A program made the translations under genes and the position numbers. Of a DNA stretch of 64,000 bases, positions 1 to 11,778 are shown in pieces (position 1 is the first letter of the stretch; each line of letters begins with the position of its first letter). Source of the DNA: Aliiglaciecola sp. M165 (GTDB lineage: Bacteria; Pseudomonadota; Gammaproteobacteria; Enterobacterales; Alteromonadaceae); assembly GCF_007197995.1 (NCBI RefSeq), contig NZ_VKKH01000007.1, positions 124,001 through 188,000 on the forward strand. Direction: 5' to 3'. The notes beneath the pieces were generated by a model, which saw only the letters and a list, made by a program, of their open reading frames with translations, ran no database searches and had not been told where the DNA came from.

Positions 1-768
1 GACAACCGTGGTGCCCTGCCCTTGTTGGCGCCAATGAGTGAAGTGGCTGGACGTATGGCCGTGCAAGCTGGCGCTCATTATCTTGAAAAAGCTCAAGGTG
101 GAAGTGGCACACTTCTAGGTGGTGTTCCAGGCGTTGCACCAGGCAAAGTACTTGTTATTGGTGGTGGTGTTGTAGGAACAAACGCAGCAAAAATGGCTAT
201 TGGCTTAGGTGCCGATGTCACAATTTTAGATCGTTCATTACCGCGATTACGCGAGCTGGACGATATTTTTGCCAATCAAGTCAAAACTGTTTTCTCAACT
301 ATAGACGCTATTGAATATTACTCTTCAAAAGCTGACTTAGTCGTAGGTGCAGTATTAATACCAGGTGCAGCGGCGCCTAAATTACTCACAAATGAACATA
401 TCAGAAATATGAAAGAAGGCTCAGTCGTAGTCGATGTAGCCATCGACCAAGGCGGCTGTTTTGCTACGTCAAAGGCTACAACACATCAAGATCCGGTATA
501 TATTGTAGATGGCGTGGTACATTATTGCGTGGCTAACATGCCTGGTGGCGTTGCCAGAACTTCTACCATGGCGCTAAACAACGCTACGCTCCCATTTGGT
601 CTTGCACTAGCAAATAAAGGTCCAAAACAAGCGATGCTGGATGACCATCATTTACTTAATGGATTAAACGTTCACAAAGGTAAGGTAACCTATAAAGCCG
701 TTGTTGACGCGTTAGGTGATGAGCTTAACCTTGAATATATGGATGCTACCGCGGCACTACAGTTGTAA
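1..768 (+). CDS. ald: Alanine dehydrogenase, C-terminal part (5' end outside window)
   Basis: The reading frame is open from the first base and ends at 768, so the N-terminal third lies outside the window. Alanine dehydrogenase converts L-alanine and NAD+ to pyruvate, ammonium and NADH in the cytoplasm. The visible part starts in the conserved [14 protein letters not shown] segment, followed by the Rossmann glycine-rich motif [10 protein letters not shown] and aspartate-containing DVTILDR, which bind NAD, and then the [13 protein letters not shown] block of the Ald/PntA fold. About 255 residues are present; the family is about 370 long. A clean intrinsic terminator follows the stop. Identification is firm; upstream regulation (usually an Lrp-type regulator) cannot be seen. 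Confidence 0.95.
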   Translation, partial: DNRGALPLLAPMSEVAGRMAVQAGAHYLEKAQGGSGTLLGGVPGVAPGKVLVIGGGVVGTNAAKMAIGLGADVTILDRSLPRLRELDDIFANQVKTVFSTIDAIEYYSSKADLVVGAVLIPGAAAPKLLTNEHIRNMKEGSVVVDVAIDQGGCFATSKATTHQDPVYIVDGVVHYCVANMPGGVARTSTMALNNATLPFGLALANKGPKQAMLDDHHLLNGLNVHKGKVTYKAVVDALGDELNLEYMDATAALQL

Positions 769-786
769 ACTGCACCTAATACCCTT

Positions 787-813
787 AAAAAAGCTGCTTC
801 GTGCAGCTTTTTT
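787..813 (+). terminator. Intrinsic terminator of ald
   Basis: An 11-bp perfect stem (787-797 with 803-813), loop TTCGT, runs into a T tract. It lies 18 bases after the ald stop codon. The A-rich 5' arm could make it work weakly on the other strand too. Confidence 0.9.
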
Positions 814-851
814 TGTCCTGGAAAATCGATTGTAGAACGATTGTTGTTTTC

Positions 852-1046
852 AAGAGATCCCAGCTAAAAGCATGCTGGGATGACGCATTAATTATATTGC
901 TGGGATGACATATTAATTATATTAGGGATTACGAAATAGTCATTCTAAGATGATGCACTAGTAGACTTACAATTTACCGCAACGGCGCCTTCCCGTTGTC
1001 ACAAATACAACGTCATCCCCGAGGTCTTTTGATCGGGGATCTCTTA
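852..1046. repeat. Inverted pair of dispersed palindromic repeats plus a 25-bp tandem repeat
   Basis: The spacer between ald and pyrF (about 250 bases after the terminator) holds no gene. The block at 852-884 (AAGAGATCCC ... GGGATGACG) recurs in inverted orientation at 1011-1046 (CGTCATCCCC ... GGGGATCTCTT); each copy is itself a small hairpin with an AAAAG-containing loop. A 25-base unit starting GCTGGGATGAC is present twice in tandem at 874-898 and 899-923 with two differences. This looks like a REP/MITE-like intergenic element sitting between convergent genes; the inner copy may also end pyrF transcription. Confidence 0.7.
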
Positions 1047-1068
1047 CCACTTTCCTAAAACGTCACTA

Positions 1069-1764
1069 TCAACCAATCGAACGGTTAATATCCAAAAGCG
1101 CTTGCAATGGATTTTCAGCCTGAGTGATAGGCCTGCCAACAACCATGTAGCTGACACCTGCGGCCAGCGCATCAGGTGGTGTCATAATTCGCTGTTGATC
1201 GCCTTTTTCACTGCCCACCGGCCGGATCCCGGGGGTAACCAGCAAGAAATTATCATTAAGATGACTTCTTAATGTTGGCGCCTCTTGCGCAGAGCACACC
1301 ACACCATCTAATCCACATTCTTGAGTCATTTTTGCTAAAGACAAAACATGTTGCTCTGGCGTTGTTTGAATACCAATTGCGTTCAGTTGTGATTGATCCA
1401 TACTGGTAAGCACGGTCACCGCGATAAGTTTTGGGCGATCATGTCCAAGGCTTTCCAATGCCTGTTGAGTGTGGCTCATCATTTTGGGCCCACCGGAAGC
1501 ATGAACGTTCATCATCCACACCCCCAGATCAGCAGCAGCCAGACACGCTTTAGCTACTGTGTTGGGAATATCATGAAATTTTAAGTCCAGAAAAACATCA
1601 AACTTGCGATGCACAAGTTCTTCTACGAACTCAGGACCAAAGTAGGTAAACATTTCTTTGCCTACTTTGAGTTTGCATTGACTGCTGTCAAGCTGACTAA
1701 CTAAATCTAAAGCTTTATTTTTATTATCAAAATCTAAGGCGACAATTACTTTCGGGTCTGACAT
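1069..1764 (-). CDS. pyrF: Orotidine 5'-phosphate decarboxylase
   Basis: This enzyme decarboxylates OMP to UMP, the last step of de novo pyrimidine synthesis. The 231-residue protein is family length. It opens with the substrate-binding ALDFDN motif and carries the catalytic signature [11 protein letters not shown] (Asp60, Lys62, Asp65) and the C-terminal phosphate-binding TPGIRP and VGRPI segments. It is the last gene of the minus-strand series lapA-lapB-pyrF, 7 bases after lapB, an arrangement conserved in enteric bacteria and their relatives. Confidence 0.97.
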   Translation of the reverse strand: MSDPKVIVALDFDNKNKALDLVSQLDSSQCKLKVGKEMFTYFGPEFVEELVHRKFDVFLDLKFHDIPNTVAKACLAAADLGVWMMNVHASGGPKMMSHTQQALESLGHDRPKLIAVTVLTSMDQSQLNAIGIQTTPEQHVLSLAKMTQECGLDGVVCSAQEAPTLRSHLNDNFLLVTPGIRPVGSEKGDQQRIMTPPDALAAGVSYMVVGRPITQAENPLQALLDINRSIG

Positions 1765-1771
1765 TCGGGGA

Positions 1772-2941
1772 CTATTCTCCGTCTAGGCCTTTGATGGGTT
1801 TCACAACGCCCCATTTCTTACATGAGGGACAAAGCCAATGAATTTGGCGTCCGGAAAAACCGCAGCTGAGACAACGATACTTCGGCCGGATTTTAATTTG
1901 TTCTTCAACCAGGTCTTTTACCATGCTTAGGCTTTCTTTGGTTTTATTATCCACTTCATCTTCGATAAAAAAGCCCATAAGGGTTTTAAAGCCTTTCATC
2001 GTAGGTGTTTTCTTGAGTTGTTCAAATAAAACCTGTTCGGCGCTATCTGTACTGTCTTTCTTGGCTAACAATTTCACCTTCGCCAAGTAAGAGGTAGCAC
2101 ATTGTTGCCAGTATTGTTCAAGAATTGCTTCGAGCTGTTCGTCTGTGCCTAATTTTTGAGCACACAACTCCAACATGGGAACCGCTTCGCTAAACCAGGT
2201 AATGTCTCTAACTGGCACTTCTTTGAGATAATCAATCGCCTGTTGATATTGTTCTTGTTTTACCGCTAAATCGCCTAAAATCAACCAGGGACGGACAGCA
2301 TGTTCATCGGCCAGAATGGCTTTTTGCAAACTCTCTTCCGCTTTTTCGAACTCATCACTTTTAATGCGCTTTAGAGCTTGTTCACAATAGAAGTGAGAAA
2401 TTCTATTACACAGCTCATCACTGTCGCCATGACAATTCATCATGCGCTCACCCAGCTCAATCGCCCTATCCCATTCTTTTGTCGTCTGATAGATACTGAA
2501 TAGCTGTTTTTGAGCATCTAAAAAGTGTTTATCGCTATCAAGGAGCTGTAAAAATGCGTTTTCTGCCCGTTCCAAGAAACCTGCCATCATGTAGTCTTTG
2601 CCTAATTCACGCAATGCCTGATGGTTTTGTGACTGAGATAATTCTTGTTTACTTACGAGATTTTGATGGACTCTAATGGCCCTGTCCAATTCCCCTCGGT
2701 GACGGAAAAAATTGCCCATGGCAATATGGGTTTCTACCGTGTCACTATCTAAATTAATCATCTTCATCAGCGTATCAACCGCTTTGTCTGGTTGATCTGA
2801 TAAAAGAAAATTTAACCCTTTGTAATAATGGCGCGAGAGTATACTGGATTGTTTTCGTTGTGCTTGACGAACACTATTGCGCCCCATGACATAGCCATAG
2901 CCGGCTGCAACTGGAAGCAATAAAAATAAGAGTTCTAACAT
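1772..2941 (-). CDS. lapB: Lipopolysaccharide assembly protein B (TPR protein)
   Basis: LapB (YciM) is an inner-membrane-anchored, cytoplasm-facing tetratricopeptide protein. In enteric bacteria it adapts LpxC to the FtsH protease and so limits LPS synthesis. The 389-residue protein has one N-terminal hydrophobic helix (about residues 1-17), a long series of TPR-like helices, and a C-terminal rubredoxin-like metal knuckle with two CxxC pairs (CLSC and CPSC). Length matches the family. It starts 4 bases after lapA and precedes pyrF, the expected order. Confidence 0.95.
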   Translation of the reverse strand: MLELLFLLLPVAAGYGYVMGRNSVRQAQRKQSSILSRHYYKGLNFLLSDQPDKAVDTLMKMINLDSDTVETHIAMGNFFRHRGELDRAIRVHQNLVSKQELSQSQNHQALRELGKDYMMAGFLERAENAFLQLLDSDKHFLDAQKQLFSIYQTTKEWDRAIELGERMMNCHGDSDELCNRISHFYCEQALKRIKSDEFEKAEESLQKAILADEHAVRPWLILGDLAVKQEQYQQAIDYLKEVPVRDITWFSEAVPMLELCAQKLGTDEQLEAILEQYWQQCATSYLAKVKLLAKKDSTDSAEQVLFEQLKKTPTMKGFKTLMGFFIEDEVDNKTKESLSMVKDLVEEQIKIRPKYRCLSCGFSGRQIHWLCPSCKKWGVVKPIKGLDGE

Positions 2942-2945
2942 CTAA

Positions 2946-3221
2946 TCAACTACTTACAAGTTCAGATTTTTGTTGTTCAGCTTTGCGTTGTTGTTTTTGC
3001 AACCGCCCGACATGCCACTTTAATTTTATCCAAATAAGTGCAAACACTAGTCCACTAAAAAGTACACCGGCGGCAAAAAACAGCATCAATAAAATAGAAA
3101 GGCGCATTTCGATGACATTGAGAAGATAATCAAAACTCACTGCCTGATCATTTTTTGCCCCTAACATGGCAGAAATCAACATAACTATGATCAAAATGAA
3201 GACGAGCAGGAAAACTCTCAA
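2946..3221 (-). CDS. lapA: Lipopolysaccharide assembly protein A (DUF1049)
   Basis: A 91-residue inner-membrane protein with two predicted transmembrane helices (about residues 2-20 and 40-67) followed by a basic, glutamine-rich cytoplasmic tail predicted to be coiled coil, as in LapA/YciS. It is thought to act with LapB in LPS assembly. The start is a TTG codon: an AAGGA ribosome-binding site lies 6 bases upstream and there is no suitable ATG. A terminator separates it from ihfB, so lapA-lapB-pyrF probably has its own promoter at about 3222-3290. Confidence 0.88.
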   Translation of the reverse strand: MRVFLLVFILIIVMLISAMLGAKNDQAVSFDYLLNVIEMRLSILLMLFFAAGVLFSGLVFALIWIKLKWHVGRLQKQQRKAEQQKSELVSS

Positions 3222-3293
3222 TGTAAGTCCTTATTATGCAAAAGGTAGTCGTTGCTATATTACTAGAAAGCGAATGTGTTTGTCATCCAAACA

Positions 3294-3322
3294 AAAACGG
3301 CATCCTAATTGGATGCCGTTTT
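3294..3322 (-). terminator. Intrinsic terminator downstream of ihfB
   Basis: A 12-bp perfect stem (3294-3305 with 3311-3322) and loop of 5; read on the minus strand it ends in a run of Ts. It lies 15 bases after the ihfB stop. Confidence 0.88.
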
Positions 3323-3336
3323 AACTTTTATCTTTT

Positions 3337-3627
3337 TCAGTGTGTAAGTCCGTCATTCACACGTTCACGTAATTCTTTGCCTGGTTTAAAATGCGGTACA
3401 TATTTACCGTCAAGTTTAACCGTCTCGCCAGTCTTCGGGTTACGGCCCACTCTTGGCGCCCGATAATGCAAAGAAAAGCTTCCAAACCCACGGATCTCTA
3501 TTCGATCACCTTTTTGAAGCGTTTGAGCCATTTGCTCAAGCATTTCTTTGATTGAAGACTCAACGTCTTTGGCTGGAATATGTCGTGCTTTATCGGCTAG
3601 CCTTTCAATAAGTTCAGATTTGGTCAT
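3337..3627 (-). CDS. ihfB: Integration host factor beta subunit
   Basis: IHF-beta pairs with IhfA to bend DNA at specific sites in recombination, replication and sigma-54 transcription. The 96-residue protein shows the HU/IHF fold, including the [12 protein letters not shown] strand and the DNA-intercalating arm with RNPKTGE. The ATG is preceded by a strong GGAGGG ribosome-binding site. It follows rpsA, as in most gammaproteobacteria. IHF is relevant here because sigma-54 promoters are predicted later in the window. Confidence 0.97.
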   Translation of the reverse strand: MTKSELIERLADKARHIPAKDVESSIKEMLEQMAQTLQKGDRIEIRGFGSFSLHYRAPRVGRNPKTGETVKLDGKYVPHFKPGKELRERVNDGLTH

Positions 3628-3708
3628 TTGTACCCTCCGTTAATCAAAAACACCTACCGATGCGACGTAATGGTCAGACACAATCAATGCGCCTGACCAC
3701 TTTTGTAC

Positions 3709-5385
3709 TTACTCTTCGCCTTTAGCAGCTTTGAAAGCTTCAGCAAATGCGTTAGTGAAACCAGCGTCATCTTGCTGCTGATTTACTTTATCAATTGCTT
3801 CTTTCTCGTCTGCTTGGTCTTTAGCTTTCACTGACAAGTTAACTACGCGGTTCTTACGATCTACGCCCATAAATTTGGCTTCTAGATCATCACCAACGTT
3901 AACAACTTCAGATGCATCTTCGATACGCTCAACAGCTAGGTCGCCTACACGAACATATCCGTCAACTTCTTCGGCCAAGTTAACTGTCACGCCTTTAGCG
4001 TCTACAGCGGTAACCTTACCAGTAACGATAGCACCTTTCTTGTTATCTGTCAGATACTTATTGAATGGGTCTTCTTCGATTTGTTTAACACCAAGAGAGA
4101 TACGCTCACGCTCAGGGTCAACTTGAAGAACAACTGCAGAGATTTCGTCGCCTTTCTTATATTCGCGAACGGCATCTTCGCCAGTTTTGTTCCAAGAGAT
4201 ATCAGACAAGTGAACAAGTCCGTCGATTCCGCCGTCTAGGCCGATGAAGATACCAAAGTCAGTGATAGATTTGATCTTACCGCTAACTTTGTCATTCTTC
4301 TCGTGAGACTTAGCAAACTCTTCCCAAGGATTCGCTTTACATTGCTTAAGGCCAAGAGAAATACGGCGACGTTCTTCGTCAATTTCAAGAACCATAACTT
4401 CAACCACATCACCCAAGTTAACCACTTTAGATGGGTGGATGTTTTTGTTAGTCCAATCCATTTCAGAAACGTGAACCAAACCTTCTACGCCGTCTTCGAT
4501 TTCTACGAAACAACCGTAATCAGTTAGGTTAGTCACTGCACCTGACAACTTAGAACCTTCAGGGTAACGGTTAGCAATTTCTTGCCATGGATCGCTGCCC
4601 ATCTGCTTCATGCCTAGAGAAACACGAGACTTTTCTTTGTCAAATTTCAATACTTTAACATTGATTTCATCACCAACATTGACGATTTCACTTGGGTGCT
4701 TAACGCGTTTCCAAGCCATGTCTGTGATGTGAAGTAGGCCGTCTACACCGCCCAAGTCAACGAATGCACCGTAATCGGTAAGGTTCTTAACGATACCTTT
4801 AACTTCGTGACCTTCTTCAAGGTTAGCCAAAATTTGATCGCGCTCTGCACTGCTTTCGGCTTCGATAACAGCACGACGAGAAACAACTACGTTGTTACGT
4901 TTAGCGTCAAGTTTGATAACCTTAAATTCTAATTCTTTACCTTCAAGGTGAGTTGTGTCACGCACAGGACGTACGTCAACAAGTGAACCAGGTAAGAAAG
5001 CACGTACAGTATTTACTTCAACTGTGAAACCGCCTTTCACTTTACCGTTAATTACACCAATGATGGTTTCTTTTTCTTCGTAAGCTTTTTCTAGTTCAAC
5101 CCACGCTTCATGACGCTTGGCTTTTTCTCTAGAAAGGATAGTCTCACCGAAGCCGTCTTCAACAGCATCTAGAGCTACGTCAACCGTATCTCCGATTGCA
5201 ACTTCAATTGTGCCTTCGGCATTTTTGAATTGCTCTACTGGGATAGCACTTTCAGATTTAAGACCGGCATCAACAAGAACGATGTCTTTATCGATTGAAA
5301 CAATTGTGCCTTTTACGATGGCACCTGGACGTGTTTCGAGTTCTTTCAAACTCTCTTCAAATAGATCAGCAAAATTTTCAGTCAT
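3709..5385 (-). CDS. rpsA: 30S ribosomal protein S1
   Basis: bS1 binds mRNA and the 30S subunit and is needed to start translation on most messages. The 558-residue protein contains six consecutive S1 (OB-fold) repeats; repeated KGTI/[11 protein letters not shown] and GLVHxSDM segments are easy to see in repeats 3 to 5. Length matches the usual 556-560. It sits between cmk and ihfB. The leader (5386-5489) contains a small hairpin (5418-5423 with 5437-5442), which could take part in the S1 autoregulation known in enteric bacteria, but this is not shown by the sequence alone. Confidence 0.98.
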   Translation of the reverse strand: MTENFADLFEESLKELETRPGAIVKGTIVSIDKDIVLVDAGLKSESAIPVEQFKNAEGTIEVAIGDTVDVALDAVEDGFGETILSREKAKRHEAWVELEKAYEEKETIIGVINGKVKGGFTVEVNTVRAFLPGSLVDVRPVRDTTHLEGKELEFKVIKLDAKRNNVVVSRRAVIEAESSAERDQILANLEEGHEVKGIVKNLTDYGAFVDLGGVDGLLHITDMAWKRVKHPSEIVNVGDEINVKVLKFDKEKSRVSLGMKQMGSDPWQEIANRYPEGSKLSGAVTNLTDYGCFVEIEDGVEGLVHVSEMDWTNKNIHPSKVVNLGDVVEVMVLEIDEERRRISLGLKQCKANPWEEFAKSHEKNDKVSGKIKSITDFGIFIGLDGGIDGLVHLSDISWNKTGEDAVREYKKGDEISAVVLQVDPERERISLGVKQIEEDPFNKYLTDNKKGAIVTGKVTAVDAKGVTVNLAEEVDGYVRVGDLAVERIEDASEVVNVGDDLEAKFMGVDRKNRVVNLSVKAKDQADEKEAIDKVNQQQDDAGFTNAFAEAFKAAKGEE

Positions 5386-5489
5386 AGCTTACTTTGATTA
5401 ATACTTTTGTTTGACATCCACGAAAGAATCCCGTTATCGTGGGGTTGTTATTCATCGCCATTACATTCCGTGTTCTGGCAAGTTAGTAC

Positions 5490-6179
5490 TTAAAGAGACG
5501 TTTCCTCAGTTAATTTCGAGTCTACGTATTCTTTAACCTTTTCAAGCACTTGATTAATATCAAGGTCAGTAGAGTCAAGTACAAATGCGTCAGCCGCAGG
5601 CACCAAAGGCGCTACGGTTCTGTTAGCATCTCTCTCATCTCTAGCCTGTATGTCGGCTAAAAGGCGCGCAATGTTAACATCATGGCCCTTTTCTTTCAAC
5701 TGGTTATAACGACGTTGTGCTCTTTCTTCTGCGCTTGCGGTGAGGAAAATCTTTGCATCGGCATTAGGAAAAACTACCGTCCCCATATCTCGACCATCGG
5801 CAACTAGCCCTGGCTCTTCTCTGAAGGCACGTTGACGTCGCAAAAGCGCTTCTCGAATTCTAGGTAAAGACGCTATTTGAGATGCGACACTGCCGACTTC
5901 TTCGGTGCGAATTGAATAGGTTACATCCTCGCCTTCTAAAACAATTTTAGTTCCCTGTTCGCTGGTTTCAAAGGCTACATCCAAGCTACTCGCCAATGGG
6001 ACAAGGGCTGATTCATCATCACTTTTTATTTGATGATGCATTGATGCGATAGCAAGAACACGATAAATCGCGCCACTGTCTAAGAAATGCCATCCAAGTT
6101 GTTGGGCTAACAGTGTGCTGAGTGTTCCTTTTCCTGCGCCACTTGGGCCGTCGATGGTGATGACGGGAGATAAATGCAT
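5490..6179 (-). CDS. cmk: Cytidylate kinase
   Basis: Cmk phosphorylates CMP and dCMP using ATP. The 229-residue protein has the N-terminal P-loop [11 protein letters not shown], the LDSGAIYR substrate motif, and the [11 protein letters not shown] and RAQRRYNQL segments typical of CMP kinases. It is the gene between aroA and rpsA in the conserved series. Length is standard. Confidence 0.97.
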   Translation of the reverse strand: MHLSPVITIDGPSGAGKGTLSTLLAQQLGWHFLDSGAIYRVLAIASMHHQIKSDDESALVPLASSLDVAFETSEQGTKIVLEGEDVTYSIRTEEVGSVASQIASLPRIREALLRRQRAFREEPGLVADGRDMGTVVFPNADAKIFLTASAEERAQRRYNQLKEKGHDVNIARLLADIQARDERDANRTVAPLVPAADAFVLDSTDLDINQVLEKVKEYVDSKLTEETSL

Positions 6180-6354
6180 GCGCTCTCCTGAGCTGGTTTA
6201 AAAAAATCGGCGAGATTATACGCTTTGAGAGGATTATAGCAATGAGTGTGGTCTGATTTGTCGGTAGATAACTGTTTATTGGTGAGATTTAAAATGTAAC
6301 AAGTCGTCAACAAGCTCTAAACGACTTGCTACATTAAATATAAAAATGCCTGGT

Positions 6355-7635
6355 CTATTTGCAAATACTGGCAAAACGTTCAAAGTAATCAGGGAAGGTT
6401 TTCGCTGTGCAACCTGGGTCGTTAATAATGACCGGCGTGTCACTTAACGCAACCAGCGAGAAACACATGGCAATTCGATGATCATTGTACGTATCAATTT
6501 CAGCTTCGTTCAATGAATCTGGCGCCGTAACTTCAATAAAATCGTTCCCTTCATTCACGATGGCACCTACTTTACGCAATTCTGTCGCCATCGCGGCTAG
6601 CCGATCGGTTTCTTTTACCCGCCAATTATAGATGTTGGACATTCTTGTAGTGCCCTTGGCAAACAAAGCGGTCGTGGCTATGGTCATAGCTGCATCTGGG
6701 ATATGATTCATGTCCATATCAATAGCGGTTAATGGGCGTCCAGTCACTTCTATATATTCATCAGACCAATTAATTGTCGCCCCCATGGCTTGCAGAACAT
6801 CGGCAAAGCGAATGTCGCCCTGTATGCATTTTGATCCAACACCAGTGACACGCACAGTGCCGCCTTTTATGGCTCCTGCAGCAAGAAAGTAAGACGCTGA
6901 CGATGCATCACCTTCAACCATAAAATGCCCAGGTGATTGGTAGGTTTGACTGCCGTTAATCACAAATCGTTGATAGTCGTCATTTTCTACCTTAACGCCA
7001 AACTGCTCCATGATGTGTAAGGTAATATCAATATAGGGTTTAGAGACTAACTCTCCAACAATCTCAATCTCGCTGTCCCCTTTAAACAAAGGTGCGACCA
7101 TCAGCACTGCTGTCAAAAATTGGCTGGATACACTGCCGTCTACCTGAATTTTGCCGCCTGCCAGGGATTGGCCGATAATCTTCAATGGAGGATACCCATC
7201 ATTTTTAAGGTATTGAATCTGCGCTCCGGCTTGCTCAAGTGCATCGACCAAAGCTCCAATGGGGCGCTCTTCCATACGAGGTTCACCGGTTAAAACGTAT
7301 TCACCACTAGAGGCAGCCAACGCTGCACAAAGCGGTCGCATTGCTGTACCAGCATTACCTAGGAATAGTTCAATATTGCCTTGGGTAGTGAAAACACCAT
7401 CATTACCTGTCACCAAACACTCGGTTTTATCGTCACTTAATTGGTAGTGAATACCGAGTTTTTGCAGCGCATCCAACATATGACGGATATCGTCACTGTC
7501 GAGTAAATTGGTTAACCGGGTCTGTCCGTTGGCAAGCGCTGCCAATAGCAACGCGCGATTGGATAAGCTTTTAGAGCCAGGCACATTAACGGTACCCTCG
7601 ACCGAAGAAATCGGGTTTAGCAGAAGTTGTTGCAT
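6355..7635 (-). CDS. aroA: 3-phosphoshikimate 1-carboxyvinyltransferase (EPSP synthase)
   Basis: EPSP synthase joins phosphoenolpyruvate and shikimate-3-phosphate in the aromatic pathway. The 426-residue protein has the class I features: [16 protein letters not shown] near the N-terminus, [10 protein letters not shown] (residues 92-101, with the glyphosate-contacting glycine) and RVKETDR. It begins 3 bases after serC, so serC-aroA are probably co-transcribed, the same pairing as in Escherichia coli. Confidence 0.97.
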   Translation of the reverse strand: MQQLLLNPISSVEGTVNVPGSKSLSNRALLLAALANGQTRLTNLLDSDDIRHMLDALQKLGIHYQLSDDKTECLVTGNDGVFTTQGNIELFLGNAGTAMRPLCAALAASSGEYVLTGEPRMEERPIGALVDALEQAGAQIQYLKNDGYPPLKIIGQSLAGGKIQVDGSVSSQFLTAVLMVAPLFKGDSEIEIVGELVSKPYIDITLHIMEQFGVKVENDDYQRFVINGSQTYQSPGHFMVEGDASSASYFLAAGAIKGGTVRVTGVGSKCIQGDIRFADVLQAMGATINWSDEYIEVTGRPLTAIDMDMNHIPDAAMTIATTALFAKGTTRMSNIYNWRVKETDRLAAMATELRKVGAIVNEGNDFIEVTAPDSLNEAEIDTYNDHRIAMCFSLVALSDTPVIINDPGCTAKTFPDYFERFASICK

Positions 7636-7638
7636 GGA

Positions 7639-8724
7639 TTAACCCTTCCTTCTTGCAAAATCATTCATAAAATCAACCAGCGCCTGCACGCCGTCGAGTG
7701 GCATCGCGTTATAGATACTCGCTCGCATACCCCCTACCATCCGATGTCCTTTTAATGCTTTAAGGCCAGCATGCTCAGATTCAGTTAAAAATAAGACGTC
7801 TAGATTTGGATCGGCTAGTTGAAAAGGTACATTCATTCTGGAACGGTGCTGTTTGGCGATCTTGTTTTGGTAAAAATCATTGTTGTCGATAGCGTCGTAC
7901 AGCAAAGCGGCTTTTTGCGCATTGCACTTTTCCATCTCTTCAACTCCACCTTTGGCCAATAGCCATTCAAACACTAATCCAGCGAGATACCAGGCGAATG
8001 TCGGAGGCGTATTATACATAGAGTCATGCTGGCTCAATAAACTGTAATTGAGTATCGAGGGTGTTTCTATTCTTGCTTTGTCTAAAAGAGACTCATGAAC
8101 AATAACCACAGACAGACCCGATGGACCAATGTTTTTTTGAGCGCCACCGTAAATCACGCCAAACTTAGACACGTCGATTGATTTAGATAAAATATTTGAC
8201 GACATATCCGCAACAATTGGCACGTCTCCAACATCCGGTACTTCGTTGATTTCAATGCCGTCCACGGTTTCGTTCGGACAATAATGAAAATAGGCAGCAT
8301 TTGGGTTAAGTGTCCAGGTATTTTGCGGGGCCACAGTAATTTCGTCGTCTGTGGTAAGGATTCCACCGACAACATCTGCCTGTAAATAATGGCTTGCTTC
8401 TTTGACAGCGCCTTTCGACCATGAGCCGGTAACAAGGTGATCGGCAGTATCAGATGCGCCTGCGAGGTTGAGGGGAATAGCGGAAAAGTGCCCTCGTCCA
8501 CCGCCTTGAGTAAATAAAATTTTGTAATCGTCTGGCACAGATAATAACTTTCGAAGGTTGTCTGTTGCGGTTTGTGCGACCTCAATAAAGGCTTTGCTCC
8601 TATGACTCATTTCCATCACTGAGCAGCCCTGCCCTTGCCAATCAAGAAACTCTCGCTGTGCTCGTTGCATAACGTCTACAGGCAGCATCGCTGGTCCAGC
8701 ACTAAAGTTATAAATGCCCTTCAT
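7639..8724 (-). CDS. serC: Phosphoserine aminotransferase
   Basis: SerC is a PLP enzyme that makes phosphoserine and also acts in vitamin B6 synthesis. The 361-residue protein begins with the family motif [10 protein letters not shown], carries GGGRGHF in the cofactor phosphate site and the PLP lysine (Lys197) in [11 protein letters not shown], and ends with the [11 protein letters not shown] block. It lies between gyrA and aroA, as in pseudomonads and Alteromonadales. Confidence 0.97.
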   Translation of the reverse strand: MKGIYNFSAGPAMLPVDVMQRAQREFLDWQGQGCSVMEMSHRSKAFIEVAQTATDNLRKLLSVPDDYKILFTQGGGRGHFSAIPLNLAGASDTADHLVTGSWSKGAVKEASHYLQADVVGGILTTDDEITVAPQNTWTLNPNAAYFHYCPNETVDGIEINEVPDVGDVPIVADMSSNILSKSIDVSKFGVIYGGAQKNIGPSGLSVVIVHESLLDKARIETPSILNYSLLSQHDSMYNTPPTFAWYLAGLVFEWLLAKGGVEEMEKCNAQKAALLYDAIDNNDFYQNKIAKQHRSRMNVPFQLADPNLDVLFLTESEHAGLKALKGHRMVGGMRASIYNAMPLDGVQALVDFMNDFARRKG

Positions 8725-8809
8725 AGTTTTACTTTTTTACCCCCCAAAATAAAACGAGCGGCCATAGACCGCTCGTTATTGTTCAACTCAATACGTGCGT
8801 TAAGCAAAT

Positions 8810-11518
8810 TTACTCGGCGTCGTTAGGATCCGATTCACTGCTCTTGTCACTCTGCTCTGCGTTTTGCGCATCGGCTACCGTTTCGGTCTCTGGAATAACC
8901 TGGCCTTCGTCATCGAGCTCCAAGTCTTCCGATTCAACCTCATCTATTCGTTGCAATCCAACAACGTGTTCGTCATCTGCAGTGCGTATCAAACGCACAC
9001 CTTGAGTGTTGCGACCGACAGTTGAAACTTCGTCTACTCGGGTTCGGACTAGAGTGCCTTGATCACTGATCAGCATTATCTCTTGACCTTCTTCGACTTG
9101 AACAGCACCGACAACTGAACCATTGCGTTCTGATACCTTAATCGATACAACCCCTTGGGTTGCACGACTTTTCGCTGGGTAGTCATTGAGTGGTGTACGC
9201 TTACCAAAACCATTTTCAGTGGCAGTTAGAATTGCACCGTCGCCTTTTGGAACGATAAGTGATACAACACGTTGACCGTCCTGCAAACGGATACCACGAA
9301 CACCGGTCGCTGTTCGGCCCATGGGACGCAATGCCAGCAACTCTTCACCCGTCTCAGGATCAATTTTGACCTCTCCGGTTTCAGAATCACGTTGTTTTTC
9401 ATTAAATCTAACTACCTTACCGGCATCAGAGAACAACATGATGTCGTTTTCGCCATTGGTGATATCAACACCAATCAATTCATCACCTTCATTAAGATTA
9501 ACGGCAATGATCCCGCTAGCTCTGGGGCGCGAATATTGTGATAGTGCGGTTTTCTTGACGGTACCATTAGCGGTAGCCATCAAAACGTACTTGTCATCTT
9601 CAAATTCTTGAATAGGCAGAATGGCAGTAATACGTTCATCCTCTTCCAAAGGAAGAATATTGACGATTGGTCTGCCTCGTGCATTACGGCTGGCAAATGG
9701 AAGTTGATAAGTCTTCAACCAGTACAACCTGCCACGCGTTGAGAAACACAAAATATGATCATGGGTATTGGCAACCAACAACTTCTCGACAAAATCTTCG
9801 TTCTTCATCTTTGTGGCTGACTTGCCTTTGCCACCACGACGTTGTGCTTCGTAATCCGACAATTTTTGATACTTGACATAGCCTTCGCGAGACAAGGTAA
9901 CAACAACATCTTCACGCTCAATCAAGTCTTCCATGTCTATGTCATGGCTGGCTGCGGTGATTTCAGTACGGCGTTCGTCGCCGTATTCATCACGCACTTT
10001 TTCAAGCTCTTCGCGGATCACTTCCATTAATCGCTCAGCGCTACCCAAGATATGTAGTAATTCTGCGATGAAATCGAGCAACTCTTTATATTCAGCAAGG
10101 ATTTTGTCGTGCTCTAGACCTGTCAATTTATGTAGGCGTAGATCAAGGATAGCTTGTGCTTGTTGTTCAGTTAGGAAATATTCGCCATCGTGTATACCAT
10201 ACTGTGGCTCTAGCCAATCTGGACGCGCTGCATCATCTCCTGCGCGCTGCAGCATTTCCGCCACGTCACCCAGTGCCCAGCCTCGAGCAATCAAAGACGC
10301 TTTGGCATCGCTAGGGCTTTCTGAGGCTTTAATCAGTTCAATGACTTCGTCAATATTGACCAAGGCAATCGCCAAACCTTCCAAAATGTGCGCGCGATCA
10401 CGGGCCTTCTTCAATTCGTAAACCGTGCGGCGGGTCACCACTTCACGACGATGAAGAATAAAGGCTTCTAATGCCTGTTTAAGATTGAAAACTTTTGGCT
10501 GGTTGTTATCCAGCGCCACCATATTGATACCAAACACAGTTTGTAATTGCGTTTGTGCATATAAGTGGTTTAACAGTACTTCAGCAGATTCATTGCGTTT
10601 AACTTCTACTACAATACGCATTCCATCTTTGTCAGATTCGTCACGTAGTGCTGAAACACCCTCAATTTTTTTCTCTTTTACCAGTTCTGCGATTTTTTCG
10701 ATTAATCGTGCTTTATTAACCTGATAAGGGATCTCGTGAATAATAATGGTTTCTTTACCACTATCTTCCGTCTCAATTTCTGCACGGGCACGCATATAAA
10801 TTTTGCCACGGCCGGTGCGATACGCATCATCAATTCCCTTACGACCGCTAATTAAAGCAGCAGTTGGGAAATCTGGACCTGGGATATGCTGCATAATTTC
10901 TTCGATATCCATATTAGGATTATCGATAAGCGCGATACAGCCATTTACCACTTCTGTTAAGTTGTGCGGCGGAATATTTGTTGCCATACCTACGGCAATA
11001 CCAGATGAACCATTTACCAATAAGTTAGGCACTTTGGTCGGTAGGACATCAGGAATATGCTCGGTGCCGTCATAGTTAGGAACAAAATCGACCGTTTCTT
11101 TTTCCAGATCAGCAAGCAACTCATGAGCGATTTTGGCCATTCTTACTTCGGTATAACGCATGGCGGCAGCTGAGTCACCATCAACTGAACCAAAGTTACC
11201 TTGACCATCGACAAGCATGTATCGTAAAGAAAAAGGTTGCGCCATGCGCACGATCGTATCGTACACCGCAGAATCACCATGTGGGTGATATTTACCGATA
11301 ACATCGCCCACTACACGAGCAGACTTTTTATACGGTTTATTAAAGTCGTTTTTAAGTTCGTTCATTGCGAACAATACGCGGCGGTGTACGGGTTTCAAAC
11401 CGTCTCGCACATCGGGCAGCGCGCGCCCAACGATAACACTCATGGCGTAGTCGAGATAAGAGTTCTTCAACTCTTCCTCTATGTTAATGGGGAGGATTTC
11501 TTTGGCATTGTCAGTCAT
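8810..11518 (-). CDS. gyrA: DNA gyrase subunit A
   Basis: GyrA carries the breakage-reunion activity of the ATP-dependent supercoiling enzyme. The 902-residue protein has the catalytic tyrosine at position 122 (AAAMRYTE), and the quinolone-resistance region has Ser83 and Asp87, i.e. the sensitive form. The C-terminal half has the beta-pinwheel with a GyrA box (QRRGGKG) and ends in an acidic tail. It is divergent from ubiG across a 230-base spacer, the same neighbourhood seen in Pseudomonas. Confidence 0.98.
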   Translation of the reverse strand: MTDNAKEILPINIEEELKNSYLDYAMSVIVGRALPDVRDGLKPVHRRVLFAMNELKNDFNKPYKKSARVVGDVIGKYHPHGDSAVYDTIVRMAQPFSLRYMLVDGQGNFGSVDGDSAAAMRYTEVRMAKIAHELLADLEKETVDFVPNYDGTEHIPDVLPTKVPNLLVNGSSGIAVGMATNIPPHNLTEVVNGCIALIDNPNMDIEEIMQHIPGPDFPTAALISGRKGIDDAYRTGRGKIYMRARAEIETEDSGKETIIIHEIPYQVNKARLIEKIAELVKEKKIEGVSALRDESDKDGMRIVVEVKRNESAEVLLNHLYAQTQLQTVFGINMVALDNNQPKVFNLKQALEAFILHRREVVTRRTVYELKKARDRAHILEGLAIALVNIDEVIELIKASESPSDAKASLIARGWALGDVAEMLQRAGDDAARPDWLEPQYGIHDGEYFLTEQQAQAILDLRLHKLTGLEHDKILAEYKELLDFIAELLHILGSAERLMEVIREELEKVRDEYGDERRTEITAASHDIDMEDLIEREDVVVTLSREGYVKYQKLSDYEAQRRGGKGKSATKMKNEDFVEKLLVANTHDHILCFSTRGRLYWLKTYQLPFASRNARGRPIVNILPLEEDERITAILPIQEFEDDKYVLMATANGTVKKTALSQYSRPRASGIIAVNLNEGDELIGVDITNGENDIMLFSDAGKVVRFNEKQRDSETGEVKIDPETGEELLALRPMGRTATGVRGIRLQDGQRVVSLIVPKGDGAILTATENGFGKRTPLNDYPAKSRATQGVVSIKVSERNGSVVGAVQVEEGQEIMLISDQGTLVRTRVDEVSTVGRNTQGVRLIRTADDEHVVGLQRIDEVESEDLELDDEGQVIPETETVADAQNAEQSDKSSESDPNDAE

Positions 11519-11778
11519 ATACAGCCTTGTCCCTAAATTATTATTCGAATCGACTTACGAAACTGGCTATTTGCACAATTGATAAGTTCGATTTCACTAT
11601 TATGTGGGTTCTACAAATCGACTGAAGATTCTATCACTGAGTAAACAAAATAAATAGCCGTGATCCGCTCATATAGTGTTCAATCAATCACTTTTTTAGC
11701 ACATATAGCCATTTAATTGCTGGTTATATTAAATCGGCCCGTCTTATAATGTTCGGTATCAGCAGATTGAGAATAACT

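Noticed and set aside
8154-8585. A 143-residue open frame overlapping serC on the same strand
   Set aside because: It lies wholly inside serC in another frame; serC is clearly intact with family motifs in its own frame.
9933-10421. A 162-residue open frame on the plus strand opposite gyrA
   Set aside because: It is the antisense of conserved gyrA coding sequence, rich in Ser and Arg as expected for a shadow frame, with no ribosome-binding site.
11119-11524. Quinolone-resistance mutation in gyrA
   Set aside because: Ser83 and Asp87 are both the sensitive residues and the rest of the region is wild-type.
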